Shown piece by piece: positions 53,329 to 62,368 of a stretch of 64,000 nt of DNA. The stretch's first letter is position 1, and every line of letters begins with the position of its first letter. Where the stretch lies: NCBI RefSeq assembly GCF_033843645.1, contig NZ_JAWXVZ010000006.1, positions 62,001 to 126,000 on the forward strand. Reading direction: 5' to 3'. The stretch is from Pseudovibrio zosterae (GTDB lineage Bacteria; Pseudomonadota; Alphaproteobacteria; Rhizobiales; Stappiaceae). The notes beneath the pieces were generated by a model that worked only from the letters and a program-made list of their open reading frames with translations, ran no database searches and was not told where the DNA came from. The translations under genes were made by a program, and so were the position numbers.

Positions 53329-55572
53329 TCAGTGCGTGCCAGTTCCTTGCGCGATCGAAGGTGCAGCCGCCCCATTCATATTCCATTGGGGGCACAGGTT
53401 CAGCAAGTGCCGCAATGATACCGTATGAGCACTTCCACCGCGCTGGCCGAGCATGCCGCCTAGTTGGTCGAATGTCCATTCCTGAACGTCGCTGCGCAGG
53501 TTCGTTGCGACAATGGACAGATTCAGGTTTCTGGCAACGCCAAAGCCAGAAGCAAGCAGCAACCGGCCATTGCGCTGGCTGGAAAGCTGCTCGATGACCT
53601 GGGCATCCATCTTCAAGAACCGCAGGTTAAGCTTGCTAAGATAGGACAGGGAGGCGATGCCGGAGCCAAAATGGCTGAGGCAAATGCCGAAGCCCATTTG
53701 ACTGACGTCTTGAAGGCGCTGAACCACACCCATGTGGTTGCGCGGCGTGATCTTGCTTTCGTTGACCTCAATGGTGATGCGCTCGCGGGCAATACCTGCA
53801 TGGTCTGTCAGTTCAACGAGTGTGCTAAGAAAACTGGACCGGAAAAGAGCCTGAAGTGGTGTGGTGACAGTGACGTTCTCGAACGGGAATTGATCGGAAT
53901 CCAGACGCTTGATGTCCGTGATGGTTTGCTCCAATGCCAACGCATGAAGGTCTGCAATCAGACCGTAGTCACTCAGGCTGTCGTAAAGTCCCCCTTCGCG
54001 GCTTTGTCGTCCGCCCAGCTTGGGAAGGCAGGGTTGAGCGGCCAGATGCCTGATCTCATTGGTCTGCAGGTCAATGATGGGGCTGTAAGCCAGTTCGATG
54101 CGACGCGTCTCCACGGCGCCTCGGGCCCGCTCCGCGATGGTGGCCGAGCGGTCGAGCCTTTGTTGCATACCCTCTGAGAACAGCTTGGTGCAATTGCGCC
54201 CCTTGTTCTTGGCGGAATAGAGGGCAACATCGGCGAAACGGATCAGATCCTTGGCGTTATCTGCATGGCGCGGATAACAAGCGGCACCAATGCTGACGCT
54301 TGGGTGAATGAGCTGGTCTCCCAGCTTGACGGGCGTTTGAATGAGTTCCGGAAGGTCCTTGATGGTCTGCTGCAGTTCGGCGCAAGTGATGGGCTCCAGT
54401 AGCACTGCGAACTCATCCCCGCCGAGGCGGGCAACAAGGTGACCTTTTTCTTCGAGCCTTTTCAGGCGGTTTGCGACTTCCTTCAAGAGTGCATCGCCAA
54501 ACTCGTGGCCCATGGTGTCGTTGACCAGCTTGAGGTGGTCCATATCTACCATCAGCAGGCCTATCTCATGAGACTGTTCAGCTGCTCGCGTAAAAGCGCG
54601 CTCTACGCGCTTGTCAAACGCGAGGCGGTTGTGCAATCCGGTCAGCTTGTCGGTGACCGCCAATTGCCGAACCTCTGCTTGCTGTTGCAGCTGCGAGGTC
54701 ACGTCCATGATTGAAATCAGCCACGCGTCCTCCGAGCCATTGCGCGTGCGGGATACGCGTAGCTCATGCTCCGCGGTGGACGGGCTACGCACCTTCAGGG
54801 TCACCCCTTGCTGGCAGGTGCAGTGGCTTGTGAGTTCGTCGAACTTGTCACTCAGCTGGTCACCGCTTTCGATTTCGTAGATCTGGGCGAGGGTCTCGCC
54901 GCGTGCGCTGATGCCTTCTTCCTTGAAAAGGCGGCGGGCAGCCCGGTTGATCTGAGAAATCTGCAACTCATCCATCCACACCAGAAGGGTGGGGCAGGGG
55001 TGGTCCTCAAAAGGGAATCGCTGGCGGTCTCGTTCGCATGGAGCGGTTGTTTTTGCACTGCCGAGCGATGCAGGCATCACCCCCTTGCGTGGGGTGCCGA
55101 GTGTGAAACTCGGGTGCGGCTTTCGGGTCTCAATCTGTTCAATTGAGCCGAGGCCGGACAGGTTGGCGGATATGGCCTCTGCAAGTCGGCCCAAATAGGC
55201 CAATGGCTTGTCGTCAAGGGCGAGGCCGTCTTCTGCCGGCAGCATGACAAGGGCGCCGATAATTTCATCGTCAAAACTAACCGCGGCTGCCGCCTCAATG
55301 CGATCATTCGGCAGGCTTGCACGGGAGAGTTTGACGGCTCCCGGCTTGGTGTCGAGCGTATCTCGTAGCCAGACCAGCGGGGCCCTTGCGGTGATCATGG
55401 ACTGATCTGGTGCCAGAATCCGCCAGGTAGAAAAGCAGATAAAGCGCACAGGCTTTTCATAGAACAACTCGAGAGTCTGCAAAGCGGTGGCCATGAACTC
55501 CCAGTCATGCAGCCAAGGCAGTTGCTGCGCCACGCTATAAACGCTGCGGGACCTTTCGGCGACTCTTGTCAT
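53329..55572 (-). CDS. GAF/PAS-like, GGDEF and degenerate EAL protein
   Basis: A 747-residue soluble signalling protein. The N-terminal about 1-150 looks like a GAF-type sensor, 190-290 like a PAS domain. The GGDEF domain is intact with RLGGDEFA (384-388) and the upstream TDKLTGLHNRLAF, so it may make c-di-GMP. The EAL domain (about 475-735) is dead: the EALxR motif is RHLAAQPCL (508-516) and DDFGTG is replaced by LSHFGSG (632-638). No transmembrane helix or signal peptide is seen. It heads a possible two-gene unit with the DUF2293 gene. Confidence 0.85.
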   Translation of the reverse strand: MTRVAERSRSVYSVAQQLPWLHDWEFMATALQTLELFYEKPVRFICFSTWRILAPDQSMITARAPLVWLRDTLDTKPGAVKLSRASLPNDRIEAAAAVSFDDEIIGALVMLPAEDGLALDDKPLAYLGRLAEAISANLSGLGSIEQIETRKPHPSFTLGTPRKGVMPASLGSAKTTAPCERDRQRFPFEDHPCPTLLVWMDELQISQINRAARRLFKEEGISARGETLAQIYEIESGDQLSDKFDELTSHCTCQQGVTLKVRSPSTAEHELRVSRTRNGSEDAWLISIMDVTSQLQQQAEVRQLAVTDKLTGLHNRLAFDKRVERAFTRAAEQSHEIGLLMVDMDHLKLVNDTMGHEFGDALLKEVANRLKRLEEKGHLVARLGGDEFAVLLEPITCAELQQTIKDLPELIQTPVKLGDQLIHPSVSIGAACYPRHADNAKDLIRFADVALYSAKNKGRNCTKLFSEGMQQRLDRSATIAERARGAVETRRIELAYSPIIDLQTNEIRHLAAQPCLPKLGGRQSREGGLYDSLSDYGLIADLHALALEQTITDIKRLDSDQFPFENVTVTTPLQALFRSSFLSTLVELTDHAGIARERITIEVNESKITPRNHMGVVQRLQDVSQMGFGICLSHFGSGIASLSYLSKLNLRFLKMDAQVIEQLSSQRNGRLLLASGFGVARNLNLSIVATNLRSDVQEWTFDQLGGMLGQRGGSAHTVSLRHLLNLCPQWNMNGAAAPSIAQGTGTH

Positions 55573-55902
55573 TTCTGCTCTCTGATAATTTAGTAAAACT
55601 TGCTTGGGTTTGCATTATAGTAATTTGTTGTTTGTTGACCTCTTGATTGTGTGTCTACCCTAAAGATTTGAAGGGCTACTGGTCGCCGTATTCAGTAAGT
55701 TTTACATGGTTATAAAAAGCAGTCTGGGGATAATCACAGGAAATTACCCTTCGGAATGCAGTGAGATCATCAGGAGGGTGTTGTTTTAGTCGGCGCTTTT
55801 TTGGCAATGCATGAGATGAGTGGATTTTTGTGATTGCTGCAGGTGATATTTTGAAAAGTATTATATTTCCAAATTGACGTTTTGCATTATATATAAGGAG
55901 CT
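55573..55902. other. Spacer between the GGDEF gene and the SufR-like gene
   Basis: No gene or convincing structure is seen in 330 AT-rich bases. A good ribosome site AAGGAG (55895-55900) precedes ATG 55903. Promoters for the two divergent genes must lie here, but no strong -35/-10 pair stood out. Confidence 0.4.
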
Positions 55903-56550
55903 ATGAATGAACGCACGAAAAGCCGCCTCCTATATGCGCTGAAGTCTCGTGGTCCGCAAACCTCTGCGGAGCTCGCGAAGGGTCTTGGTGTGACCACAGT
56001 TGCCATCCGACAGCACCTTGACGGGCTTTCGGAGGATGGGCTGGTGGCCTTTGAGGATATCAAGGGATCTGTAGGGCGGCCCAAGCGGGTGTGGTCCTTG
56101 TCAGATAAAGGCAATAGCCAGTTTCCAGACAATCACAGCAACCTGATGGTCGAAATGCTGGATGGCGTTCGTGAAATTTATGGCGACAGCGGTATTGAGA
56201 AGCTGATACAGCGCCGGGAAAATACGGCCCGCGCCCAGTATTCTCAGGCACTTGATGGTGTGGAGGGGTTGCCCGACCGCCTTAATGTGTTGGCAGATCA
56301 GCGCAGCCGCGAAGGCTACATGGCTGAAGTGGCGCCGCTGGGGGATGGGAGCTACCTGCTCATAGAGAACCATTGTTCCATCTGTGCGGCGGCGGCCAAA
56401 TGTCAGGAGTTCTGTCGCTCAGAGCTGGACATTTTTCGTGAGATGCTAGGTCCGGAATGCTCTGTTGTGCGAGAAGAGCACATTGTATCGGGGGCACGAC
56501 GGTGTACTTACCGGGTGCGGACGATCCGTGGATCAGGTGAGGCGGGATAA
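55903..56550 (+). CDS. SufR-like helix-turn-helix regulator with cysteine cluster
   Basis: A 215-residue regulator with an ArsR/DeoR-type winged helix at 1-75 (LLYALKSRGPQTSAELAKGL, then TTVAIRQHLDGLSEDGLVAF) and a C-terminal domain holding a cysteine set: Cys158, Cys161, Cys167, Cys171 (HCSICAAAAKCQEFCRSELD). That pattern is typical of SufR-type regulators that bind an iron-sulfur cluster and control Fe-S assembly genes. No suf or isc genes lie in this window, so it acts at a distance. It overlaps the convergent LuxR gene by 18 bases at the 3' end. Confidence 0.82.
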   Translation: MNERTKSRLLYALKSRGPQTSAELAKGLGVTTVAIRQHLDGLSEDGLVAFEDIKGSVGRPKRVWSLSDKGNSQFPDNHSNLMVEMLDGVREIYGDSGIEKLIQRRENTARAQYSQALDGVEGLPDRLNVLADQRSREGYMAEVAPLGDGSYLLIENHCSICAAAAKCQEFCRSELDIFREMLGPECSVVREEHIVSGARRCTYRVRTIRGSGEAG

Positions 56551-57165
56551 CAGGATCGCCAGTTCTAGGCGGCTGTTCACGTTCAACTTCGCGTAGATGT
56601 TCTTGCGGTGGGTGCGCAGTGTGTTGTGTGTGATGCTCAGCGTTTCGGCAATCTGCTGTTCTGTTTCCGTGCCTGACAAATGCTCCAACACGGAAGCCTC
56701 TCGCTCGGTCAGGTAAAAGATCCGCGCGGCCCGCAAGATCTTGACTGACCAATCGGCCTCCAAATCGGTGATGAACATAAGGATGCGGCCTGCGCTTTCA
56801 TCACGCTGGCGTGCGCCGACAACCTCAATATGAAGCGGGCGTAGAAACTCAGTTTCGCGGCGAATGACAAATTCGCTGGCTTCGTTGCTGCCCTCTTGCT
56901 CAGTTGCCTTGGCCAGCGCGGCCAGAAGCTGTTTTTGTGCAGCTTGTTCGACCAGCTCCACTTTGCCCAAGAACAGCCGAAAGTAGTTGGCGTTTGTCAG
57001 CAGATTCGTTGCCGTTGCGTTTACTGCCGTAATGGTGGCGTCGGCTTCCAGCAACACCACGCCGCGATTCAGCCGGTCCATCGTGTCAAACAACACTTCC
57101 ACTTCCCGCGGAGGTGCGTTTAGCGCAGAAGAACTAAGCTTTTCGGTGGTGTTTGAAGGCAACAT
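56533..57165 (-). CDS. LuxR-family response regulator with PAS-like sensor
   Basis: A 210-residue protein: the N-terminal about 20-140 is PAS-like (LFDTMDRLNRGVVLLEADAT), and the C-terminal 145-210 is a LuxR helix-turn-helix (LTEREASVLEHLSGTETEQQ, then SITHNTLRTHRKNIYAKLNV). There is no receiver domain with phosphorylatable aspartate and no typical autoinducer-binding domain. It is convergent with the SufR-like gene and ends within its last 18 bases. The target and signal are unknown. Confidence 0.85.
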   Translation of the reverse strand: MLPSNTTEKLSSSALNAPPREVEVLFDTMDRLNRGVVLLEADATITAVNATATNLLTNANYFRLFLGKVELVEQAAQKQLLAALAKATEQEGSNEASEFVIRRETEFLRPLHIEVVGARQRDESAGRILMFITDLEADWSVKILRAARIFYLTEREASVLEHLSGTETEQQIAETLSITHNTLRTHRKNIYAKLNVNSRLELAILLSRLT

Positions 57166-57299
57166 CTAAACTAGAGCTTTCAGGTCCGCTCCGCTGCGGG
57201 CCGAGTGTTTAATTGGCTTTTCAATTTAAAGATGGCGAGAATTGGTACAACACTTTCGCCCGATCAGCAAAATCCCATAGCCGCTATTTCAAGTGTAAA

Positions 57300-58208
57300 T
57301 TAATTTTCGTCAAGAATTTTTTCGTCGTACTTGCTGCGAATGATCCGTTGAAGCTGTTCGAAAAGGGCTGCGCGGGGAGACGACTTTCGCCAGATCAGGC
57401 CAACTTGCCGAGAGGGTTGTGGCTCCTCAAACCGCAACAGAGCGACACGCTCATCATTGACTTCGGCTGGGATGCAAATCTCCGGCAAAATCGTGACCCC
57501 GTATCCATTGGCAACCATTTGCATGATGGTTGCAAGGCTGGTGGCGCCCAGGCCGTCGCCAAATTTTGGCGACCAGTTCCCGCAGAAGTCTAGGGTTTGA
57601 GCGCGAAGGCAATGTCCTTCCTCCAACAACAGCATCCTGTCGAAATCGAGCGCGATCGGTTTGATGCGCCGCCGCTCGTCGAGATCCGGCGCGTTCTGAG
57701 TGGCGAGCAGGAACCGGTCAATGAACAACGGCCTTTGTTCAAGCTCCGGATCATCGATGGGTAGCGCAAGAATGACCGCGTCCAGCTCTGAGTTCTTGAG
57801 TTCCTCAACCAGAGTGTCGGTCATGGTTTCACGAAGCCGCAACTCAAGGTCGGGAAGCTCGTCTGCGATTGCAGGCAGAATGGAGGGGAGCATGTAGGGC
57901 GCAAGCGAAGGAATGATGCCCAGATGAATGGCACCGCCATAGGCGTTTTGAGCCTGTTGTGCGTAGTCCTCCAGGTCTTTGATCTGACTGAGTATCTCTG
58001 CTGCGCGCCGAGCGACAACCTTACCCTCGGGTGTGAGAGCGCACGTTTTTGAGGAGCGTTCTACCAGCGTGAGGCCCAGCGTGGTTTCCATGTCGCGGAT
58101 TTGCATGGACAGGGCGGGTTGGGAGATTGCGGCGGCCTCAGCTGCTTGCCCAAAGTGCTGAGTCTGTGACAGATGCCAAAAGTAACGGAGTTGTTTGAGT
58201 GTAATCAT
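57300..58208 (-). CDS. oxyR: Hydrogen peroxide-sensing regulator OxyR
   Basis: A 302-residue LysR-family regulator. The helix-turn-helix is at 1-60 (LRYFWHLSQTQHFGQAAEAA). The effector domain carries the OxyR redox pair: Cys200 and Cys209 in EEGHCLRAQTLDFCG, the spacing of OxyR Cys199 and Cys208 of E. coli, which form a disulfide with peroxide. It would activate catalase and peroxidase genes; none is encoded here. It is separated from the divergent DUF2336 gene by about 400 bases. Confidence 0.9.
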   Translation of the reverse strand: MITLKQLRYFWHLSQTQHFGQAAEAAAISQPALSMQIRDMETTLGLTLVERSSKTCALTPEGKVVARRAAEILSQIKDLEDYAQQAQNAYGGAIHLGIIPSLAPYMLPSILPAIADELPDLELRLRETMTDTLVEELKNSELDAVILALPIDDPELEQRPLFIDRFLLATQNAPDLDERRRIKPIALDFDRMLLLEEGHCLRAQTLDFCGNWSPKFGDGLGATSLATIMQMVANGYGVTILPEICIPAEVNDERVALLRFEEPQPSRQVGLIWRKSSPRAALFEQLQRIIRSKYDEKILDEN

Positions 58209-58607
58209 TTAATCAATATAGCTTATGAAGATATCGATGAAAGGATGCTCTTTCTTATCGAGAAGATTTTGGATCGGCAATGGCCAGAGTTGAGACCTCT
58301 CGCCCTCAAGAAGATGTGTGCCACTAGTTGAGGCGGTCCAATGCCGGCTAAAAGTTGTCTGCTAAGCAGAGTACACCGTTCCTATCATGGTAGAACGCAA
58401 GGGAAATCCTCGTCTGGCGCTAAGTGCGCGGGATGGTTGGTGTGCTGATGGAGAGCTGGTAAGCCTCTCATATTAAGAGCTTTTTAACACTAACAAAAAG
58501 CTTTGGTTCAAAACTGCAATTTATTCAAAACATAATCCGCTGAGATATTTTTTCTTCAGGCGCGCGTGATAATTTTAAGAAAATTTGTGAGAGATGGTGC
58601 TTCGTAC
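58209..58607. promoter_or_regulatory. oxyR/DUF2336 divergent spacer
   Basis: No gene is supported. A dyad GAAAG-gatgct-CTTTC (58239-58254) flanked by GAT/ATC, 31 bases from the oxyR start, has the size expected of a LysR-type operator and could mediate autoregulation. A small TCTGC-TAA-GCAGA hairpin also occurs near 58360. Confidence 0.35.
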
Positions 58608-59693
58608 ATGTCAGTCATGACTAAATCGAACTTAGTTGATTTCGACGCCCTGGCGGCTGAGAAGGATGAAAAGCGTCGCAGCGAGCTTGCACGGCACGTG
58701 GCGTTTTTGTTCTCACGAACATCAGAGCGGTGCTCTGATGAGCAGATTGCTATCTATGACGATGTGATGGTGCGGCTCTCTTCGATGATTGAGCAGCAAG
58801 CCCGCGCTTATTTGTCAGAGTGTCTGGCGGAGTTGCGCCGTGCGCCAGAGCAAACAATTCGGTTGCTGGCAGAGGACCATATTGAGGTCGCTGCCCCAAT
58901 CCTGAAGTCTTCAACGGTTCTTCGAGATCTTGATCTGCAAAACATTGCGAACAAGGCCACCAATGATCACCGATTGGCGATTGCGCAGCGGTCCATTCTG
59001 CCCGAAAGCGTTACCAGCATTCTTGTTTCCAAGGGCGACACTCCGGTCAAACGCACAGTCGCTGCCAATGCGGGAGCCCAGCTCAGTCATGACAGTGTGG
59101 ACGATCTCATCGGGGACGCGGAGAGTGACGAGCTTTTGCAGCAAGCCTTGGGAAATCGGGAGGATCTTGTCGAAAGCCAGATCCAGCAGCTGATCGAAGT
59201 TGCCAGTGAAGAGGTGAAGATCCAGCTTCTGCAAAAAGGCCGCATGGAAGAAGCAGGGCGGTTGTCGCAGGCCGCCAACGTGGCAGCAAGCAAGCTCAGC
59301 AACGAGTTCTGGCTGGGGCGGTATGACTTCGAAACCGCAGAAGGTAAGGTCTATGCCATCGCCCGGGAGGGGCGTCTGGGAGAACATCAGCTACGCCAGT
59401 TCGCAGAGGAAGACCGTTTTCCTGAAGCTGTGGCAGCGTTTTCAGTTCTTGCCCGTTTGGGGGCGGAAGAAGCCCGGCATTGGATGGTTCGCCCGGATAC
59501 TGAACCCTTCATCATTGCCTCCAAATCAATTGGATTGTCACTCATGACAGTTCGTGCGCTTCTTGCCATTGGCCCTTGGCGCTACCGCCTCTCCAAGGTC
59601 AAGCGCGAACATGCGCTGGAGTTGTTCCAGCAGTTGTCCTTGAAAGAGGCAACACGCATGTTCAGTATTTGGGGAGAACGAAAACTGGATTAA
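58608..59693 (+). CDS. DUF2336-domain protein
   Basis: A 361-residue soluble protein (from ATG 58608; MSVMTKSNLVDF) made almost wholly of helices, matching DUF2336: AARARHVAFLFSR-type opening (ELARHVAFLFSRTSERCSDE), SILPESVTSILVSKGDTPVK, and HALELFQQLSLKEATRMFSI near the end. These alphaproteobacterial proteins contain HEAT-like repeats and are of unknown function. The start is set by GAGAGATGG upstream. The upstream frame to 58566 is open but unsupported. Confidence 0.82.
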   Translation: MSVMTKSNLVDFDALAAEKDEKRRSELARHVAFLFSRTSERCSDEQIAIYDDVMVRLSSMIEQQARAYLSECLAELRRAPEQTIRLLAEDHIEVAAPILKSSTVLRDLDLQNIANKATNDHRLAIAQRSILPESVTSILVSKGDTPVKRTVAANAGAQLSHDSVDDLIGDAESDELLQQALGNREDLVESQIQQLIEVASEEVKIQLLQKGRMEEAGRLSQAANVAASKLSNEFWLGRYDFETAEGKVYAIAREGRLGEHQLRQFAEEDRFPEAVAAFSVLARLGAEEARHWMVRPDTEPFIIASKSIGLSLMTVRALLAIGPWRYRLSKVKREHALELFQQLSLKEATRMFSIWGERKLD

Positions 59694-59824
59694 AGACGCG
59701 CTTTATCTTTCTGGTTCTGAGCAGCATCAATACGCTTAATGCGGTTTCTTATTTTAGTAGTAAAGAAACTGCATAGGTGTATTTTGGTATTTCTAGTTGC
59801 CTGAGTTGTTACCGGGAGGAAGTC

Positions 59825-62179
59825 GTGTCCTTATTCTGTTTGCGTTCTGGGAGCGATGGTTTCGCCCTGCGCAATGAGCGTTGTTCATTTTCGCGCTCTG
59901 TTGTTCTCGCTTTTGCTTTCTTGTTCGCACTCTTGTTTCTGGCGGTCTCCCCGAGTTCAGCGCAGCTCAACCTATTGCTCAACAAACAGCAGGAACAAAC
60001 AGAGGCCAGCACATCAGCGCCAGCCACGGCGGCCTCGGAAACTCAGTCTGTGAGCTCTTCCATGCAGCATGCGGAGGAGCTTTCGATGGAAGCCGCCTAC
60101 GCCTTTGAAGAAGAGTTTCGGGGCCTTTTGCTTGAGCTGAGAGACGCTCCGCAGCAAGTCGCAAGCGCGATCATGCGGGTGAACCCAGATGGTCGGACCG
60201 GTTGGATCTACTGGGCGATGGGCATTGCGTTGGCGGCCATCATTGTCGGGTACTTTGTTGGAAACTCCCTGCAGCGGTGGGGCAAGCTGAACTTTCTAGA
60301 CCTTTATTCCAAAAGCCCAGACGTGCGAACGGAGAAGATCGGCTTTCTTCTGACACGGGCAATAATGATGTCGCTCGCCGTGCTGACAAACGCTGTTGTC
60401 TCTGGCGTCATCATTCTTGCTCTGTCCAATGGTCACCCGGCGACGCGTATGACAGCCATGACCATTTTGCTGGGGTATCTGTTGTTCCGGGGCATTAACA
60501 TCGTTGCGTACAGCGTGCTCGCGCCCCGTTATTCGGGCTATCGTATGGTGCCCATTGAAGATCATGTGGCCAAAGGGCTTTATCGATCCTTCATGGCTGC
60601 GGTGCTGGTTACGGCGGTTGCATTGAGCGTTTGCATGTGGTTGGACCAGATTGGTGTTGCCACAGCCGCGCACAAGGCAGCCCTCATACTGACCGCCTTG
60701 CTGGCCGCTGTTCTTTTGAGTGTCGTCGCGTTGATGTTCCGACAAGCGATTGGGCGTGCAATCAGCGGAGAGGCTTCCGGGCACGAGAACCCGGCTAAAT
60801 GGCGAATGATGCTTGGCCGTTTCTGGCACATTCCGGCTTTGGTCTATTTTGCTTTTGCGTTTTTAAGTTCCATGCACCGCGTTGTTCTGGAGTTGCCGTC
60901 GCAGCTCGGACTGGTGATTGCCCCTATTGAGGCAGCACTCGTTGCAATGTTGGCCTATGGATTACTGATCCTGTTGAATGACCGGGTCTTGTTGCCCCGA
61001 CGCGACAGACCTGAGGCGGTCGACAGACTGGTCGTTGCCATGGAGGAGGAGGCTGCGGCCAAGGGCGAGCAAGTGGATGCCGATGAGTTGAGGGCACAGG
61101 CGCGAGCCACTGCCATGGAACAAGAACACGCCCGCGAGCCTTATCGTGATTTGGTCGACCACGGTGCCCTGATTCTGATCGTGCTTATTGGCTTTGGTTG
61201 GCTGTTTGCACGCTGGGGCGTCTCCATTGTTCAGGATGATACGTTTATCGGCAGTTTCTTTGAAATCTTTATCGTCATGTTTCTTGGCTACATGTCCTAT
61301 CGGGCAGTGGCCTTGCTCATCGACACGCAGATGGAAAAAGAGGGCGGTGGCAACGGCAATGAGCCGGGCGAGAGTGAAGTTGGGGGCGCGGGTGAAAGCC
61401 GAATTGCAACCCTGTTGCCGATCTTTCGCAACTTCCTGCTGATTACCATCGTGGTGATTTCTGTGATGGTGGTTCTGTCGGAGCTGGGTGTCAACATTGC
61501 ACCGCTGTTCGCCGGTGCTGGTGTGGTTGGTCTGGCCGTTGGTTTTGGTGCTCAAACGTTGATCCGAGACATCTTCTCAGGCGCCTTCTTCCTCATTGAT
61601 GATGCGTTCCGTAAGGGGGAGTACATTGACATTGGCGAAGTGAAGGGCACCGTCGAGAAGATATCGATCCGGTCCATGCAGCTGCGTCACCACAACGGGC
61701 CGCTTAACACCGTGCCGTTTGGAGAGATTCAGTTTGTAAAGAACTTCTCCCGCGATTGGGCCATGATGAAACTGGCGTTCCGTGTGACCTACGATACGGA
61801 CGTTGAAAAAGTGCGCAAGTTGATCAAGAAGTTTGGTCAGAGCCTGCTGGAGCACCCGGATTATGGGCCGAAGTTCCTGCAACCGGTAAAGTCACAGGGC
61901 GTAACGGCGCTGGAAGATTCAGCCATGATTGTGCGCGTGAAGTTCATGACCAAGCCAGGTGACCAGTTCGAGTTGCGCAAGGTGGTCTATGCCGGAATTC
62001 GCGACATCTTCGCTCAAGAGGGCATTCATTTTGCCCACCGGGAGGTGAAAGTTCGCTTGTCCGATGAAGATCAGACACGGGAGCTCACCGAAGAGCAGAA
62101 GCGGGCGATCGCAGGCGCGGTTTTGCCTGCGGTTGAAGAGCAGCAGTTGAAACAAGCTGCCGGTGGAGATGACCGCTGA
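59825..62179 (+). CDS. Large MscS-family mechanosensitive channel (second paralogue)
   Basis: From GTG 59825 the protein has 784 residues. GGGAGGA lies four to six bases upstream, which makes GTG 59825 better than the GTG at 59777. After a hydrophobic signal (VVLAFAFLFALLFLAVSPSS) and a short extracytoplasmic segment there are about nine membrane helices, then the MscS core: IAPLFAGAGVVGLAVGFGAQ with TLIRDIFSGAFFLIDDAFRK, the beta domain (RHHNGPLNTVPFGEIQFVKN) and C-terminal cage, ending in a charged tail. It resembles the product of 29414-31633 throughout the core. A hairpin terminator follows. Confidence 0.92.
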   Translation: MSLFCLRSGSDGFALRNERCSFSRSVVLAFAFLFALLFLAVSPSSAQLNLLLNKQQEQTEASTSAPATAASETQSVSSSMQHAEELSMEAAYAFEEEFRGLLLELRDAPQQVASAIMRVNPDGRTGWIYWAMGIALAAIIVGYFVGNSLQRWGKLNFLDLYSKSPDVRTEKIGFLLTRAIMMSLAVLTNAVVSGVIILALSNGHPATRMTAMTILLGYLLFRGINIVAYSVLAPRYSGYRMVPIEDHVAKGLYRSFMAAVLVTAVALSVCMWLDQIGVATAAHKAALILTALLAAVLLSVVALMFRQAIGRAISGEASGHENPAKWRMMLGRFWHIPALVYFAFAFLSSMHRVVLELPSQLGLVIAPIEAALVAMLAYGLLILLNDRVLLPRRDRPEAVDRLVVAMEEEAAAKGEQVDADELRAQARATAMEQEHAREPYRDLVDHGALILIVLIGFGWLFARWGVSIVQDDTFIGSFFEIFIVMFLGYMSYRAVALLIDTQMEKEGGGNGNEPGESEVGGAGESRIATLLPIFRNFLLITIVVISVMVVLSELGVNIAPLFAGAGVVGLAVGFGAQTLIRDIFSGAFFLIDDAFRKGEYIDIGEVKGTVEKISIRSMQLRHHNGPLNTVPFGEIQFVKNFSRDWAMMKLAFRVTYDTDVEKVRKLIKKFGQSLLEHPDYGPKFLQPVKSQGVTALEDSAMIVRVKFMTKPGDQFELRKVVYAGIRDIFAQEGIHFAHREVKVRLSDEDQTRELTEEQKRAIAGAVLPAVEEQQLKQAAGGDDR

Positions 62180-62204
62180 CATCAATCTCATGCGTGAATA
62201 ATGG

Positions 62205-62233
62205 CGCGGGGCCGTTGGTCCCGCGTTTTTTTT
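62205..62233 (+). terminator. Terminator of the second MscS gene
   Basis: Stem CGCGGGGCC (62205-62213) / GGTCCCGCG (62217-62225) with one G-T wobble and a GTT loop is followed by eight T residues. Confidence 0.88.
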
Positions 62234-62312
62234 CGCTGTAGCTGGAGCGGGTGCAACACAGAAACGATTTTTTACAGCGGTAGCGCACTTGGAGCAACTT
62301 TTTCCTTGCACG

Positions 62313-62330
62313 TATAAAGATATCTTTATA
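62313..62330. promoter_or_regulatory. Perfect 18-bp palindrome upstream of the ArsR-methyltransferase/metF operon
   Basis: TATAAAGATATCTTTATA is a perfect inverted repeat 39 bases before the GTG start at 62369. ArsR-family dimers bind such AT-rich palindromes, and the SahR regulators of proteobacterial methionine metabolism are described with an operator of similar style. It is the probable autoregulatory operator of the neighbouring gene and metF. Confidence 0.75.
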
Positions 62331-62368
62331 TCAACTTATCCAGTGAGTGTAAGGGACAGGTTGAAGCG

